Assembly (NCBI RefSeq): GCF_900105145.1
Contig: NZ_LT629752.1
Coordinates: 62,001-126,000, forward strand
DNA from: Polaribacter sp. KT25b
GTDB taxonomy: Bacteria; Bacteroidota; Bacteroidia; Flavobacteriales; Flavobacteriaceae
Length of the DNA: 64,000 nt
Reading direction: 5' to 3'
Shown here: positions 35,002 to 44,547 of the stretch, piece by piece
Layout of the letters: each line of letters begins with the position of its first letter
How positions within the stretch are numbered: position 1 is the stretch's first letter
Made by a program: the position numbers and the translations under genes
Notes under the pieces: generated by a model
The model's input: only the letters and a program-made list of their open reading frames with translations
What the model was told of the DNA's origin: nothing
Databases searched by the model: none

Positions 35002-38000
35002 TTATTGGATAATAATTTTTTTAACGCTGCTGTTTCTTGTACTTGTTACTCTTAAAAAACAAATACCTTTTGCCATTTTAGAAACATTTATAGTATTGTT
35101 TCCAATAGTTAATTTTCCGCTTTTTAGAGTTTTTCCATTAATGTCTGTTAAAACAAAATTTAATTTTTCTGTTGTAGATAATTTGATGTTATTAATTATT
35201 GGGTTAGATAGTATTTTAAGCCCATTAATTTTATGATTTTCTACAGACAGAGCATTACAAGCCGTTTCATCTGCTACAAAATGAGAAGCAGCATCTTTAT
35301 TTTTCCAATTTTTATAACTCCAATCTGTATCATCAACATAAATACAAGTAAGATCTGGGTTGCTTTTTGCATTAAATGTGCCGTCAGAAATATTTGTATT
35401 GTTTCCATTTCTCATGTCTAAAGAAGATAATAGGTTGTTGAAACAAATAAATCTTGTGATTGCTGGGTTGTTAGAAATATCTATGGATGTTATTAAGTTT
35501 CCACTACAAAAAATGTGAAATAAATCTGGATTGTTAGAGGTATTTAAACTTGATAATTTATTATTACTAACACTTAAAACGGTTAATTTGGTATTGTTAT
35601 TAATTTCTAATTCTGATAAATTATTACCACCTACAAGTAAATTTAATAGCTCACTATTTCCTGCAATATCTATATTTGAAATTTGATTATTTTCAATGCT
35701 AAGAAAATTTAAATACTGTGCATAATATAAGTAATCTAAAGAAGTAAGGTTATTATCTCCACAAAACAACTGTGTTAAATTAACATTACCATTAATATCT
35801 AAAGAAGTAAGTTGATTATGATCACATCGTAAAACCTCTAAATTTTCATTAAAAATAGTTGATAGGTTTGTTAAAAGATTATAGGAACAATCTAAATAAG
35901 TAAGTGCATCAAAATCTTCTAAACCAGTTAAATCTGCAATATTTTTATTGATGATTTCTAAATCAGTAACCGTATTTATATTATTTGTTGATACATAATC
36001 ATCTAAAGAACCAGTATCAAACCCTAAATCTATCAATGTTTGTTCAAAATTATCATCAGGTACATAGGTTTGATAATAATGACAATTATCTCCAAAAGTT
36101 TCTGTTCCGTTTATGGCTGTCCAGTTTGTGTTACTCCAAGAAGGATCATCAACTTGAATACAGTTTAAGAAAGAATTATTAAAAGCGCTAAATCTATAAA
36201 AATTGATGTTATTACCATTTTTTACATTTAAAGTTCTAAGTTGATTATCTTCACAAACAAGATCTTCTAATACTGGGTTTTGAGAAACATCTAGATTTTT
36301 TAATTTATTATTTCTAATAAACAATCTTTCTAAATTTGGGTTGTTGGTTGTTACCAATTCTGAAATTTGAGTATAAATAAAATCTAAACTAAATAATTGT
36401 GTATTATTAGAGATATCTATACTAGAAATTGTACTTGCTGTATTCATTTCTCCACCAAACGAAAGGAATTTTAAAGCAATATTATTTGTAACATCTAATT
36501 CTGATAACGCATTTTCTTTAACGTACAATTCTTCTAAAATAGTGTTTTTAGATACGTCTAAACTCGTTATTTGGTTTTGCCAACATTCTAAATGTTTTAA
36601 AGAAGTATTTGTAGTTACATCTAAACTTGTTAGTTGATTTTGTACTGCTGTAAGTTTTTCTAAAGCAATATTTTTAGATACATCAATAGTTGAAACTTGA
36701 TTAAAAGAAAAGTTTAAATATTTTAAAGAAGTATTTTGAGTTACATTTAAACTTGTTAATGAATTATTGTTACAAGAAAGCGTTACAAGAGATTTAAAAT
36801 CTTCAATTCCTGTTAAATCAGAAATATTTTTATTTGATACATCTAAATCAGTAATTACTCTTATGTTATCTGTAAGTACATAATCATCTAAAACATTATC
36901 ATACCCACCGTCTATTAAAGCTTGTTCAAAGTTGTTGTTTGGAACATATGTTGTAACTGTAATACTAGCGTCACAACCTGCTTGGTCTATAACAAAATGA
37001 GCAGTTGCATCTACTTTTTTCCAATTTGTTGTGCTAAAAGTAGCATCATCAACAAAAATACAGGTTAAATTTGGGTTGTTTGTAGCGTCAAAACTATAAT
37101 CATAACCAGTGTTATAGTCGTAACTGCTGCTTATTTGGTCGTTTTCTCCATTTCTAAAATCTAAGAATTCTAGATTATTATTACTTACATTTAATCTACT
37201 TAGTTCTGTTGTACTACTTAAATCTAGTGAAGTAATATTGTTGTTATTACATTGTAAATTTGCAATTCCTGAAGGTACAATTAACGCAGTTAATAAGTTA
37301 TAACTACAATCTACTACTCTTGCTTCAGCATTTAATATTAAACTTGTTAATTGATTGTTATTACAGCCAAATTCTAAAATATGATTATTACTAAGATCAA
37401 TAGTTGTAAGTTGATTATTTTCACAACCAAATGTTTCTAACTCTAAAAAATCTTCAATTCCTGTTAAATCTGATATGTTTTTATCAGAAACATCTAAGAA
37501 GGTTATTGAATTAATATTATTTGTAAGAACATAATTATCTAAAACATCATCTAAACCTTCATCAATTAAAGCTTGTTCAAAATTATCATCTGGCACGTAT
37601 GTATGAGTTGATAATAAATTACAAGTTGCTTCTGAATCTACAAAGTTTGTAGTAGAATCAACATTGTTTTTCCAATTTGCGTTAGCATAAGAAACATTAT
37701 CAACAAAAACACAAGTTAATAAAGGGTTGTTAACTCCGTAAAATCCGTATATTTCTGTATAATCTGCACCATTTCTTAGATCAATACTTGTAAGAAAAGG
37801 ATTGTCGCTAAATTCTAACCCTTGTACATTTGTATTTGAAAAATCTAAAGTTGTAAATTTATTATTGACTAAGTAAAGAAAATTGATATAATTAACATTG
37901 TTAAAATTTATACTTGTAATTTTATTATCTGCACAACTAAACTCTAATATTTCTACTAAAGTATTAGGTAGATTAATTGTTGTTAAGTTATTTCTTTCAA

Positions 38001-38352
38001 CAATAAGGTTTGCTAAAGATGTTACAGGAGGTAGTGTAAGCGTTGTTAGATTATTATCTGAGCAAGATAAATCTGTAAGAGAAGTAAAATCTTCAATACC
38101 TGTTAAGTCAGAAATATTTAGCTCATTTACACTCAAATATGTTACAGCACTAATATTTGCAGTAGTAACTAAATGATCGCCATCAATTCCATTTCCCATA
38201 CTATTGGCATCTCCAACAGATATTTGAGATAAGTTAATTTTACTGTGAGTTTCTAAATAGTGTTCAAAATTAGCATCAGGGATACTTGTTGTTTGTGCTT
38301 TTACGATTAAGCCAAAAAATATTGCTAGTAGTAAAAATAGTTTTGTTTTCAT
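35002..38352 (-). CDS. Giant modular leucine-rich-repeat protein with type A T9SS C-terminus
   Basis: A 1116-residue surface protein. After the signal peptide MKTKLFLLLAIFFGLIVKAQ there are four modules. Each opens with a block like TYVPDDNFEQALIDEGLDD and DLTGIEDF, continues with short leucine-rich repeats (LxxLxxxNNxLT pattern, about 20-23 residues each), and closes with a block like NPNLTCIFVDDATF...NWKK ending in a cysteine. The final ~75 residues (VENHKINGLKILSNPI ... LTDINGKTLKSGKL ... GICFLRV) are a type A sorting domain for type IX secretion. I chose ATG 38352, since the upstream extension to 38397 precedes the signal peptide. Probably adhesion or binding. Confidence 0.88.
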   Translation of the reverse strand: MKTKLFLLLAIFFGLIVKAQTTSIPDANFEHYLETHSKINLSQISVGDANSMGNGIDGDHLVTTANISAVTYLSVNELNISDLTGIEDFTSLTDLSCSDNNLTTLTLPPVTSLANLIVERNNLTTINLPNTLVEILEFSCADNKITSINFNNVNYINFLYLVNNKFTTLDFSNTNVQGLEFSDNPFLTSIDLRNGADYTEIYGFYGVNNPLLTCVFVDNVSYANANWKNNVDSTTNFVDSEATCNLLSTHTYVPDDNFEQALIDEGLDDVLDNYVLTNNINSITFLDVSDKNISDLTGIEDFLELETFGCENNQLTTIDLSNNHILEFGCNNNQLTSLILNAEARVVDCSYNLLTALIVPSGIANLQCNNNNITSLDLSSTTELSRLNVSNNNLEFLDFRNGENDQISSSYDYNTGYDYSFDATNNPNLTCIFVDDATFSTTNWKKVDATAHFVIDQAGCDASITVTTYVPNNNFEQALIDGGYDNVLDDYVLTDNIRVITDLDVSNKNISDLTGIEDFKSLVTLSCNNNSLTSLNVTQNTSLKYLNFSFNQVSTIDVSKNIALEKLTAVQNQLTSLDVTTNTSLKHLECWQNQITSLDVSKNTILEELYVKENALSELDVTNNIALKFLSFGGEMNTASTISSIDISNNTQLFSLDFIYTQISELVTTNNPNLERLFIRNNKLKNLDVSQNPVLEDLVCEDNQLRTLNVKNGNNINFYRFSAFNNSFLNCIQVDDPSWSNTNWTAINGTETFGDNCHYYQTYVPDDNFEQTLIDLGFDTGSLDDYVSTNNINTVTDLEIINKNIADLTGLEDFDALTYLDCSYNLLTNLSTIFNENLEVLRCDHNQLTSLDINGNVNLTQLFCGDNNLTSLDYLYYAQYLNFLSIENNQISNIDIAGNSELLNLLVGGNNLSELEINNNTKLTVLSVSNNKLSSLNTSNNPDLFHIFCSGNLITSIDISNNPAITRFICFNNLLSSLDMRNGNNTNISDGTFNAKSNPDLTCIYVDDTDWSYKNWKNKDAASHFVADETACNALSVENHKINGLKILSNPIINNIKLSTTEKLNFVLTDINGKTLKSGKLTIGNNTINVSKMAKGICFLRVTSTRNSSVKKIIIQ

Positions 38353-38416
38353 AATGTGTTTGTTTAAAATCATCACCGAAAAACTAGGGGAATTCATTCG
38401 AAAATGATAAATTAAT

Positions 38417-38546
38417 AAATTCCTGTACTAAAATTAATGTTACTTACTACATTCTTACATTCTGTATTTAATATAAAAGTTGAGAGAATGCTATGTTTTA
38501 AGTGAATACATCAATTTTTGTAACCAATAATTTAATACAGGAATTT
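38417..38546. repeat. MITE-like element with terminal inverted repeats
   Basis: Two arms about 90 bases apart are inverted copies: AAATTCCTGTACTAAAATTA (38417-38436) against the complement of 38528-38546, AAATTCCTGTATTAAATTA. The similarity continues weakly inward for about 8 bases (ATGTTAC/TTGGTTAC). The whole is about 130 bp, non-coding, and sits in the 237-base gap upstream of the LRR gene. No clear target duplication is visible. Confidence 0.55.
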
Positions 38547-38589
38547 AAAGTAGGTTTAATTTAAAATACTTAAAATTTAACTTCTTTGA

Positions 38590-38913
38590 CTAATCGCAAG
38601 CTGTGGTTAAAGCCTCCTTAAGTTCTGCAATTAATTCGTTATAACTTTCTGTTTCTGAATCTGAAAAACATTCTTTTCCATTTTCAATTGTAGTGATCAT
38701 ACTTTGAATTTCTGTTTTTAATGCCGCACAATTTGCATCTGAAGGATTTTCATATTGGGCCATTATTGCTTTACTATAATCTTGAAGTCCTTCTTCAATG
38801 TTTTCAATATAATTTTTACAAAAATCACTGTTTGGGCTGTCGTCGCTAGAACAAGAAACATTAAATAGTAAAAATGCTAGCAACAATACGAGTACTTTTT
38901 TTAAATTTTTCAT
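38590..38913 (-). CDS. Small lipoprotein of unknown function
   Basis: This 107-residue protein has a lipoprotein signal (MKNLKKVLVLLLAFLLFNVSC, lipid-attachment Cys about residue 21) followed by a Ser/Asp stretch. The mature part is helical, acidic and contains four further cysteines (FCKNY, ANCAALK, KECFSD and the final ACD), which could form two disulfides. I recognise no family. The gene stands alone between the MITE-like element and the TPR-LuxR regulator gene on the same strand. Confidence 0.75.
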   Translation of the reverse strand: MKNLKKVLVLLLAFLLFNVSCSSDDSPNSDFCKNYIENIEEGLQDYSKAIMAQYENPSDANCAALKTEIQSMITTIENGKECFSDSETESYNELIAELKEALTTACD

Positions 38914-38938
38914 ATTAATTTAGTTTTGAATTATACTA

Positions 38939-39007
38939 CAAAGTTATGAGTAGAATAAACAAAAAAGACCATAAGGAAAGGTGATTTCTATCACCCAAAA
39001 GGGTGAT
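38939..39007 (-). promoter_or_regulatory. Lipoprotein promoter with three GGTGAT-type half-sites
   Basis: On the minus strand TAACTTTG (plus 38939-38946) fits TAnnTTTG, 25 bases before the lipoprotein start. Upstream lie GGTGAT (38980-38985), ATCACCC (38990-38996) and GGGTGAT (39001-39007). The middle site can pair with either neighbour as an inverted repeat. They could be operator sites, or a hairpin at the end of the TPR-LuxR transcript. Confidence 0.45.
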
Positions 39008-39030
39008 TTAAAATAAAAAAAAGGAATAAT

Positions 39031-40587
39031 TTATGCTGATATTTTTTGAACTGCTTGTACCCTGTTTTTTACATCAAGTTTTGTGTAGATATGAGAAATA
39101 TGGGTTTTAATTGTATTGTTAGAAACAAACATTTTTTCAGCAATTTGGGCATTGCTAAGTCCGTTAGAAATATGTTTTAGAACTTCTATTTCTCTTTTAG
39201 ATAATTGAAATTCCTTTAACTCTTTTTTAGAAAAAGAAGGATTTTGTTGATGACTCGTTTTTAATTTTTTAATCTGAAGCAAATAGTTTTTAATTTCTGT
39301 ATTTTTTTGATCTAATTCTAGTATTTTATTTCTTCTAAGCAAAAATAAAATGAGAACACTAGTAACACCAATAACAACACTTGTAATAAAAAGCCAAAAA
39401 TTAGAACTTGCTTCTTGTTCACTTTTATTTTTTGCTTTTGCTAAAGATTGAATTTTAGTGTCTTTTTTAGACGATTCATAACTAATTTCTGTACTAATAA
39501 AACTCTTTAAAGAAGCTTCATTTATAATACTATCTCTAAATACAAGAACTTGTTTTTGAGCATTTAGTGCTTTCTCAAATTGATTGGTTTTAGAATAATA
39601 GTCCGTTAAAGTTTTAAAACCTAATAAAATATTCTCTTTAGAATTAATTTGTTTTGCTTTTTTTAGACCAATATCAATGTTTCTTTTTGCTTCCTTAAAT
39701 TGATGTAAATACAGCTCATTTATTCCGATATTCAAATAACTTTTACTTAGATAACGCGTATTCTCAAACTTTTCTAATTGCGGAATTGATTTAAAATAGA
39801 ACTCGTTCGATTTTTTATAATCTCCTTTTTTTTGATATAATTTTCCAAGCAAAGTATATTTAATAGCAACACCTTCTTTTCTTGGATTTTTGATGGCAAT
39901 TTCTAATGCTTTATCAATGTAAAAATAAGCAGAATCATAGACTTGTTTCTCAGTAAAAACTTCACCTAAATTGGCGTAACCATACTCTTGCCCTTTAATA
40001 TTATTCATTTCTTTCTCAAGCAAGATTGCTTTTCTTAAATAATAAAGTGCTTTATCATATTGTTCAGAATCAATAAAAACATTTCCAATTCCGTGTAAGG
40101 CAATAGATTGACTGCGTTTGTTTTTTATTTTTTCTGATAAGTTTAACGCTTCAAAATAATGATTAAAAGCTTCTTTTTCAAGATTTACTTTTCTATAAGT
40201 AACGCCAAGATTATTTAAGCATTTTACAATTAATAAAGTATCTGTAGTTTGTTTTAAGTAAGATAATGCTCTTTTATGATTGGTTATAGAATTGCTGTAA
40301 TCTTGCTCGTACCGGGCATTAATTCCCTTTCTATCATAACAAATACCAATTCCTTTAATGTAAAAAATGCGTTGAGAAATAGCTAAAGCATCCTCTAAAA
40401 TACGTTTATTAATTTTTTTCTGCTTTATAGATAATTTATATAAAGCAATTAAAGTATCTACTTTTTTTGTAGAATTAGGTGTGTTTTTTAGTACTTGAAA
40501 AGCACTATCTACTGCATTTGATTTATTTTGAGAAAATAAAGGAAAAGATAAAATTAAAACGCACCAAAAAAGGAAGAAATACCTCAT
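39031..40587 (-). CDS. TPR-containing membrane regulator with LuxR-type helix-turn-helix
   Basis: A 518-residue protein with a signal sequence (FFLFWCVLILSFPLFSQ). About eight tetratricopeptide repeats follow between residues 35 and 350 (for example AFNHYFEALNLSEKIKN and ALYYLRKAILLEKEMN). There is one membrane span around residues 396-416 (FWLFITSVVIGVTSVLILFL), a coiled segment, and a C-terminal LuxR/GerE domain from about residue 462 (LSKREIEVLKHISNGLSNAQ, VSNNTIKTHISHIYTKLDV). The layout places the TPR part in the periplasm and the DNA-binding part in the cytoplasm, a common Bacteroidota one-component regulator. Target and signal are unknown. Confidence 0.88.
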   Translation of the reverse strand: MRYFFLFWCVLILSFPLFSQNKSNAVDSAFQVLKNTPNSTKKVDTLIALYKLSIKQKKINKRILEDALAISQRIFYIKGIGICYDRKGINARYEQDYSNSITNHKRALSYLKQTTDTLLIVKCLNNLGVTYRKVNLEKEAFNHYFEALNLSEKIKNKRSQSIALHGIGNVFIDSEQYDKALYYLRKAILLEKEMNNIKGQEYGYANLGEVFTEKQVYDSAYFYIDKALEIAIKNPRKEGVAIKYTLLGKLYQKKGDYKKSNEFYFKSIPQLEKFENTRYLSKSYLNIGINELYLHQFKEAKRNIDIGLKKAKQINSKENILLGFKTLTDYYSKTNQFEKALNAQKQVLVFRDSIINEASLKSFISTEISYESSKKDTKIQSLAKAKNKSEQEASSNFWLFITSVVIGVTSVLILFLLRRNKILELDQKNTEIKNYLLQIKKLKTSHQQNPSFSKKELKEFQLSKREIEVLKHISNGLSNAQIAEKMFVSNNTIKTHISHIYTKLDVKNRVQAVQKISA

Positions 40588-40679
40588 ATTAAATTGTTCC
40601 TAATCAAAGATAAAGCTAAATCGTTAATTTTTTTAATTTCTGAGGTCTTATTTAATTAAAAAACCATTAAGAATTGTAC

Positions 40680-40778
40680 GGATTTTGCGTTACCGATTGT
40701 AGCAATTGTTTGAGCTCTTTTTTGTTTAAAAAAAGCGAGTGCGAAAAGCGGGGCATTTCTCTTTAGAAATGAACGCCC
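40680..40778 (+). repeat. Dispersed hairpin repeat, copy 3 (upstream of aspS)
   Basis: This 99-base element begins GGATTTTGCGTTA and contains TTGTTTGAGCTCTTTTTT and AAAAAAAGCGAGTGCGAAAAGC, the second 22 bases identical to the complement of copy 4. The right end has an insertion of about 13 bases (GGGGCATTTCTCTTTAGAAATG) before AACGCCC. It lies between the TPR-LuxR gene and the aspS promoter. Confidence 0.8.
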
Positions 40779-40806
40779 AAAAAGTTATTATTAAAACGAA
40801 ATTGTT

Positions 40807-40814
40807 TAATTTTG
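40807..40814 (+). promoter_or_regulatory. Candidate -7 element for aspS
   Basis: TAATTTTG fits TAnnTTTG, 21 bases before ATG 40836 and about 28 bases after the repeat copy. Confidence 0.5.
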
Positions 40815-40835
40815 CGCTTCATTAAAAGAAAAGAA

Positions 40836-42590
40836 ATGTATAGAAGTCATTCTTGTGGCGAGTTAAGAGCATCGCATATAAATACAGAAGTAACCTTAGC
40901 GGGTTGGGTACAAAAAAGCCGTGATAAAGGTTTTATGGTTTGGGTAGATTTACGTGATAGATACGGAATTACGCAACTTATTTTTGATGAAGAGCGCACG
41001 CCAAAAGAAATGATGGAAAAAGCAAAATCATTAGGAAGAGAATTTGTAATTCAGGTTACAGGAACGGTAATTGAGCGCGAATCTAAAAATGATAAAATGG
41101 CAACTGGAGCCGTGGAAGTGTTGGTTTCTAAATTAGAAATTTTAAATGCATCTGTTACGCCGCCTTTTACAATTGAAGATAAAACGGATGGAGGAGAAGA
41201 CATCCGAATGAAATATAGATACTTAGATATTAGAAGAAATCCTGTAAAAAACAGTTTGATTTTTCGTCATAAAGTAGCTATGGAAGTTCGTAAATACTTG
41301 TCTGATCAAGAATTTATAGAAGTTGAAACGCCTTATTTAATAAAATCTACACCAGAAGGCGCAAGAGATTTTGTGGTTCCTAGTAGAATGAACGAAGGTC
41401 AGTTTTATGCGTTGCCACAATCTCCACAAACTTTCAAACAATTGTTGATGGTTGGTGGAATGGATAAATATTTTCAGATTGTAAAATGTTTTAGAGACGA
41501 AGATTTACGTGCAGACAGACAACCAGAATTTACACAAATAGACTGTGAAATGGCGTTTGTTGAGCAAGAAGATATTTTAAATGTTTTTGAAGGATTAACA
41601 CGTCACTTATTAAAAGAAGTTAATAATGTTGAGGTAGAGAAATTCCCTAGAATGTTATATGATGATGCAATGCGTTTGTACGGAAATGACAAACCAGATA
41701 TCCGTTTTGGAATGGAGTTTGGCGAGTTAAACGCAGTTACACAACATAAAGATTTTGGTGTTTTTAATAGCGCAGAATTGGTTGTTGGTATCGCAGTTCC
41801 TGGAGGAAATTCGTATACAAGAAAAGAAATAGACAATATTATTAAGTGGGTAAAACGTCCGCAAGTTGGTGCTTTAGGAATGATTTATGCTCGTGTAAAC
41901 GAAGATGGATCTTTTAAATCTTCTGTTGATAAATTTTACGATCAAGAAGATTTGGCAAAATGGGCAGAAATTACGGGCGCAAAACCTGGTGATTTAGTGT
42001 GTGTTTTATCCGGAGAAAAAAATAAAGTAAGAGCACAATTATCTGCTTTAAGAATGGAATTGGCAACACGTTTAGGATTAAGAGATCCAAAAGTATTTGC
42101 GCCACTTTGGGTAATTGATTTTCCTTTATTAGAATTGGATGAAGAAACTGGGCATTATCATGCAATGCATCACCCATTTACGTCTCCAAAACCTGGTCAA
42201 ATGGAATTGTTAGATACAGATCCTGGAGCAGTAAAAGCAAATGCGTACGATTTGGTTTTAAACGGAAATGAAATTGGTGGAGGTTCTATAAGAATTCACG
42301 ATAAAAAAATGCAAGCTACCATGTTACGTCATTTAGGTTTTTCTAATGAAGATGCCAGAGCACAATTTGGTTTCTTAATGGATGCTTTTGAATATGGTGC
42401 GCCACCTCATGGAGGTTTGGCTTTTGGATTGGATAGATTGGTCGCAATTCTTGGCGGACAAGAAACAATTAGAGATTTTATTGCGTTTCCTAAAAATAAT
42501 TCAGGAAGAGATGTAATGATTGATGCGCCAGCATTTATTGATGATGATCAATTAAAAGAATTGAGTTTAAAACTTGATATTCAATCATAA
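40836..42590 (+). CDS. aspS: Aspartate--tRNA ligase
   Basis: This 584-residue class II aminoacyl-tRNA synthetase opens with an anticodon-binding OB domain ([35 protein letters not shown]). Motif 2 is [19 protein letters not shown] bacterial insertion domain lies in the middle, and motif 3 is [10 protein letters not shown]. The flipping-loop region [10 protein letters not shown] is present. An open frame extends to 40812, but that TTG lies in the promoter, so ATG 40836 is the start. Length is normal for bacterial AspRS. A strong terminator follows. Confidence 0.97.
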   Translation: MYRSHSCGELRASHINTEVTLAGWVQKSRDKGFMVWVDLRDRYGITQLIFDEERTPKEMMEKAKSLGREFVIQVTGTVIERESKNDKMATGAVEVLVSKLEILNASVTPPFTIEDKTDGGEDIRMKYRYLDIRRNPVKNSLIFRHKVAMEVRKYLSDQEFIEVETPYLIKSTPEGARDFVVPSRMNEGQFYALPQSPQTFKQLLMVGGMDKYFQIVKCFRDEDLRADRQPEFTQIDCEMAFVEQEDILNVFEGLTRHLLKEVNNVEVEKFPRMLYDDAMRLYGNDKPDIRFGMEFGELNAVTQHKDFGVFNSAELVVGIAVPGGNSYTRKEIDNIIKWVKRPQVGALGMIYARVNEDGSFKSSVDKFYDQEDLAKWAEITGAKPGDLVCVLSGEKNKVRAQLSALRMELATRLGLRDPKVFAPLWVIDFPLLELDEETGHYHAMHHPFTSPKPGQMELLDTDPGAVKANAYDLVLNGNEIGGGSIRIHDKKMQATMLRHLGFSNEDARAQFGFLMDAFEYGAPPHGGLAFGLDRLVAILGGQETIRDFIAFPKNNSGRDVMIDAPAFIDDDQLKELSLKLDIQS

Positions 42591-42596
42591 AATTTT

Positions 42597-42623
42597 AAAT
42601 CCCGCTAAATGCGGGATTTTTTA
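42597..42623 (+). terminator. Terminator of aspS
   Basis: AAATCCCGC (42597-42605) and GCGGGATTT (42611-42619) form a GC-rich hairpin followed by T, seven bases after the stop codon. Confidence 0.92.
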
Positions 42624-42746
42624 TTATATTTAAAAATAAAAAAACTAACTTAACTTCTACATTTTAATAATTACAACTTATTAAAAGATTTAAAGCATCA
42701 AGAAAAATAATAATATTATAAATATAATTTCTTACAATTACAACAA

Positions 42747-44531
42747 GTGCCAACAACAAAAGATATTTACAGAAAAATTTTAAAGTGGAAATATAGACAT
42801 ATTTCTAACAAACAATTTACCAATATAGCAAGTGCCATTATTGGGTTATTAGCAGGCTTGGGAGCTGTTACTTTAAAAAATGCAACCCACCTTATTCAAC
42901 ATTTATTAGAAGGTGAGTTTATTAAAGATATTCATAGTGCATTCTATTTTATTTTTCCAATAATTGGATTATTAATCGTAATTCTGATTATTAAATACGT
43001 TATAAAAAAGAGAGTCGGACACGGAATTCCATCAACGTTATACGCAATTTCAAAACAAAAAGGAATAATGCCAAGATATCAAATGTGGGCATCAATTCTT
43101 ACAGCGCCAATTACGGTTGGTTTTGGAGGTTCTGTTGGGTTAGAAGGACCAACAGTTGCAACAGGAGCAGCTTTAGGTTCTAATTTTGCTCAACTATTTA
43201 GATTAAGTCAAACAACAAAAACTTTATTAATTGGTGCAGCAGCAGCAGGTGCAATGTCTTCAATTTTTAAAGCACCAATTGCTGCAATTGTTTTTGCAGT
43301 AGAAATTTTTAGTTTAGAATTAACCTTGGCATCAATGATTCCTTTATTATTGGCTTCTATAACAGCGGTTTTAACTTCTTATTTTTTTTTAGGAGATGAC
43401 GTGCTATTGCATTTTGATATTCAAGATAAATTTGCACTAAATGATGTGCTTTTTTATATTTTATTAGGTGTTTTTACAGCTTTAATTTCTGTATATTTTA
43501 GTAAGGTATATTTTGTTATTGCAGATTTTTTTAAAAAAATTAAAAATCCGTATAAAAAATTATTGATAGGAGGAATCTTGTTGGGTTTATTGGTTTTTTT
43601 AATTCCGCCTTTATTTGGTGAAGGATATGAAACAATTAATAATGTTTTAAGAGGAAATACATTACAAATTGTAGAAAACAATATTTTTAATGCCATTTCT
43701 GATAATTTCTTATTAATTATTTTGTTTTTATTAGGGTTAATTCTCTTTAAAATAGTAGCAACTTCTTTAACTTTTGGAGCAGGAGGAATTGGTGGTATTT
43801 TTGCGCCAACTTTATTTACAGGAAGTTTAACGGGTTATGTTTTTGCATTACTTGTAAACTACACAAATTTCTTCGGACATAAATTATCTTTAATTAATTT
43901 TGCTATGGTTGGTATGGCAGGATTAATGGCAGGAGTATTATTAGCACCTTTAACGGCTATTTTTTTAATTGCAGAAATTACTGGAGGTTATGAGTTGTTT
44001 ATACCTTTAATGATTGTAAGTTCTATTTCATTTATGATTACGAAACGATACATTCCTCATAATATTTATGCAGCACAGTTAGCTAAAAAAGGAGAATTGG
44101 TAACACATGATAAAGATAAAAATGTATTAATGTTTTTAGATATTGATACGCTAATAGAAAAAGATTTTATACCAACAAAACCTAAAAAAACACTAGGAGA
44201 ATTGTTAAAAGAAAACGTAGCTAAATCTAGCCGAAATTTATATCCTGTATTAAATGATAAAGAACAGTTTTTAGGAATTGTTTTGTTAGATGATGTTAGA
44301 CCTGTGATGTTTAATCAAACATTGTATGATAAAATTAAGGTTTTAGATGTGATGACAAGCGCGCCAGAAGTAATTTTAACAGCAGATACTACAGAAAAAG
44401 TAATGCAGAAGTTTAAAGAAAGTGGCGCATGGAATTTACCTGTTATTCGAGAAGGAAAATATATTGGTTTTATTTCAAAATCAAAACTATTAACTGCTTA
44501 CAGAAATAAATTGATAGAAGTTACTGGCTAA
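42747..44531 (+). CDS. ClC-type chloride channel/transporter with CBS domains
   Basis: A 594-residue inner-membrane protein of the ClC family. The three anion-site signatures are GHGIPST (usual GSGIP, with His replacing Ser), GGSVGLEGPTV (the gating Glu lies in LEGP) and GGIGGIFAPTLFTG. A conserved tyrosine in NIYAAQLAKKG follows the last helix. The C-terminal ~140 residues carry a CBS pair (FLGIVLLDDVRPVMF ... DVMTSAPEVILTADTTEKVM). The only start near the frame's beginning is GTG 42747. Whether it is a channel or a H+/Cl- exchanger is not clear. Confidence 0.9.
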   Translation: MPTTKDIYRKILKWKYRHISNKQFTNIASAIIGLLAGLGAVTLKNATHLIQHLLEGEFIKDIHSAFYFIFPIIGLLIVILIIKYVIKKRVGHGIPSTLYAISKQKGIMPRYQMWASILTAPITVGFGGSVGLEGPTVATGAALGSNFAQLFRLSQTTKTLLIGAAAAGAMSSIFKAPIAAIVFAVEIFSLELTLASMIPLLLASITAVLTSYFFLGDDVLLHFDIQDKFALNDVLFYILLGVFTALISVYFSKVYFVIADFFKKIKNPYKKLLIGGILLGLLVFLIPPLFGEGYETINNVLRGNTLQIVENNIFNAISDNFLLIILFLLGLILFKIVATSLTFGAGGIGGIFAPTLFTGSLTGYVFALLVNYTNFFGHKLSLINFAMVGMAGLMAGVLLAPLTAIFLIAEITGGYELFIPLMIVSSISFMITKRYIPHNIYAAQLAKKGELVTHDKDKNVLMFLDIDTLIEKDFIPTKPKKTLGELLKENVAKSSRNLYPVLNDKEQFLGIVLLDDVRPVMFNQTLYDKIKVLDVMTSAPEVILTADTTEKVMQKFKESGAWNLPVIREGKYIGFISKSKLLTAYRNKLIEVTG

Positions 44532-44547
44532 AAACTATAGAATAAAG

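Noticed and set aside
35002..38352. Tandem repeats here as a possible CRISPR array
   Set aside because: The periodicity is that of coding leucine-rich repeats in one long frame, with no identical repeats and variable spacers.
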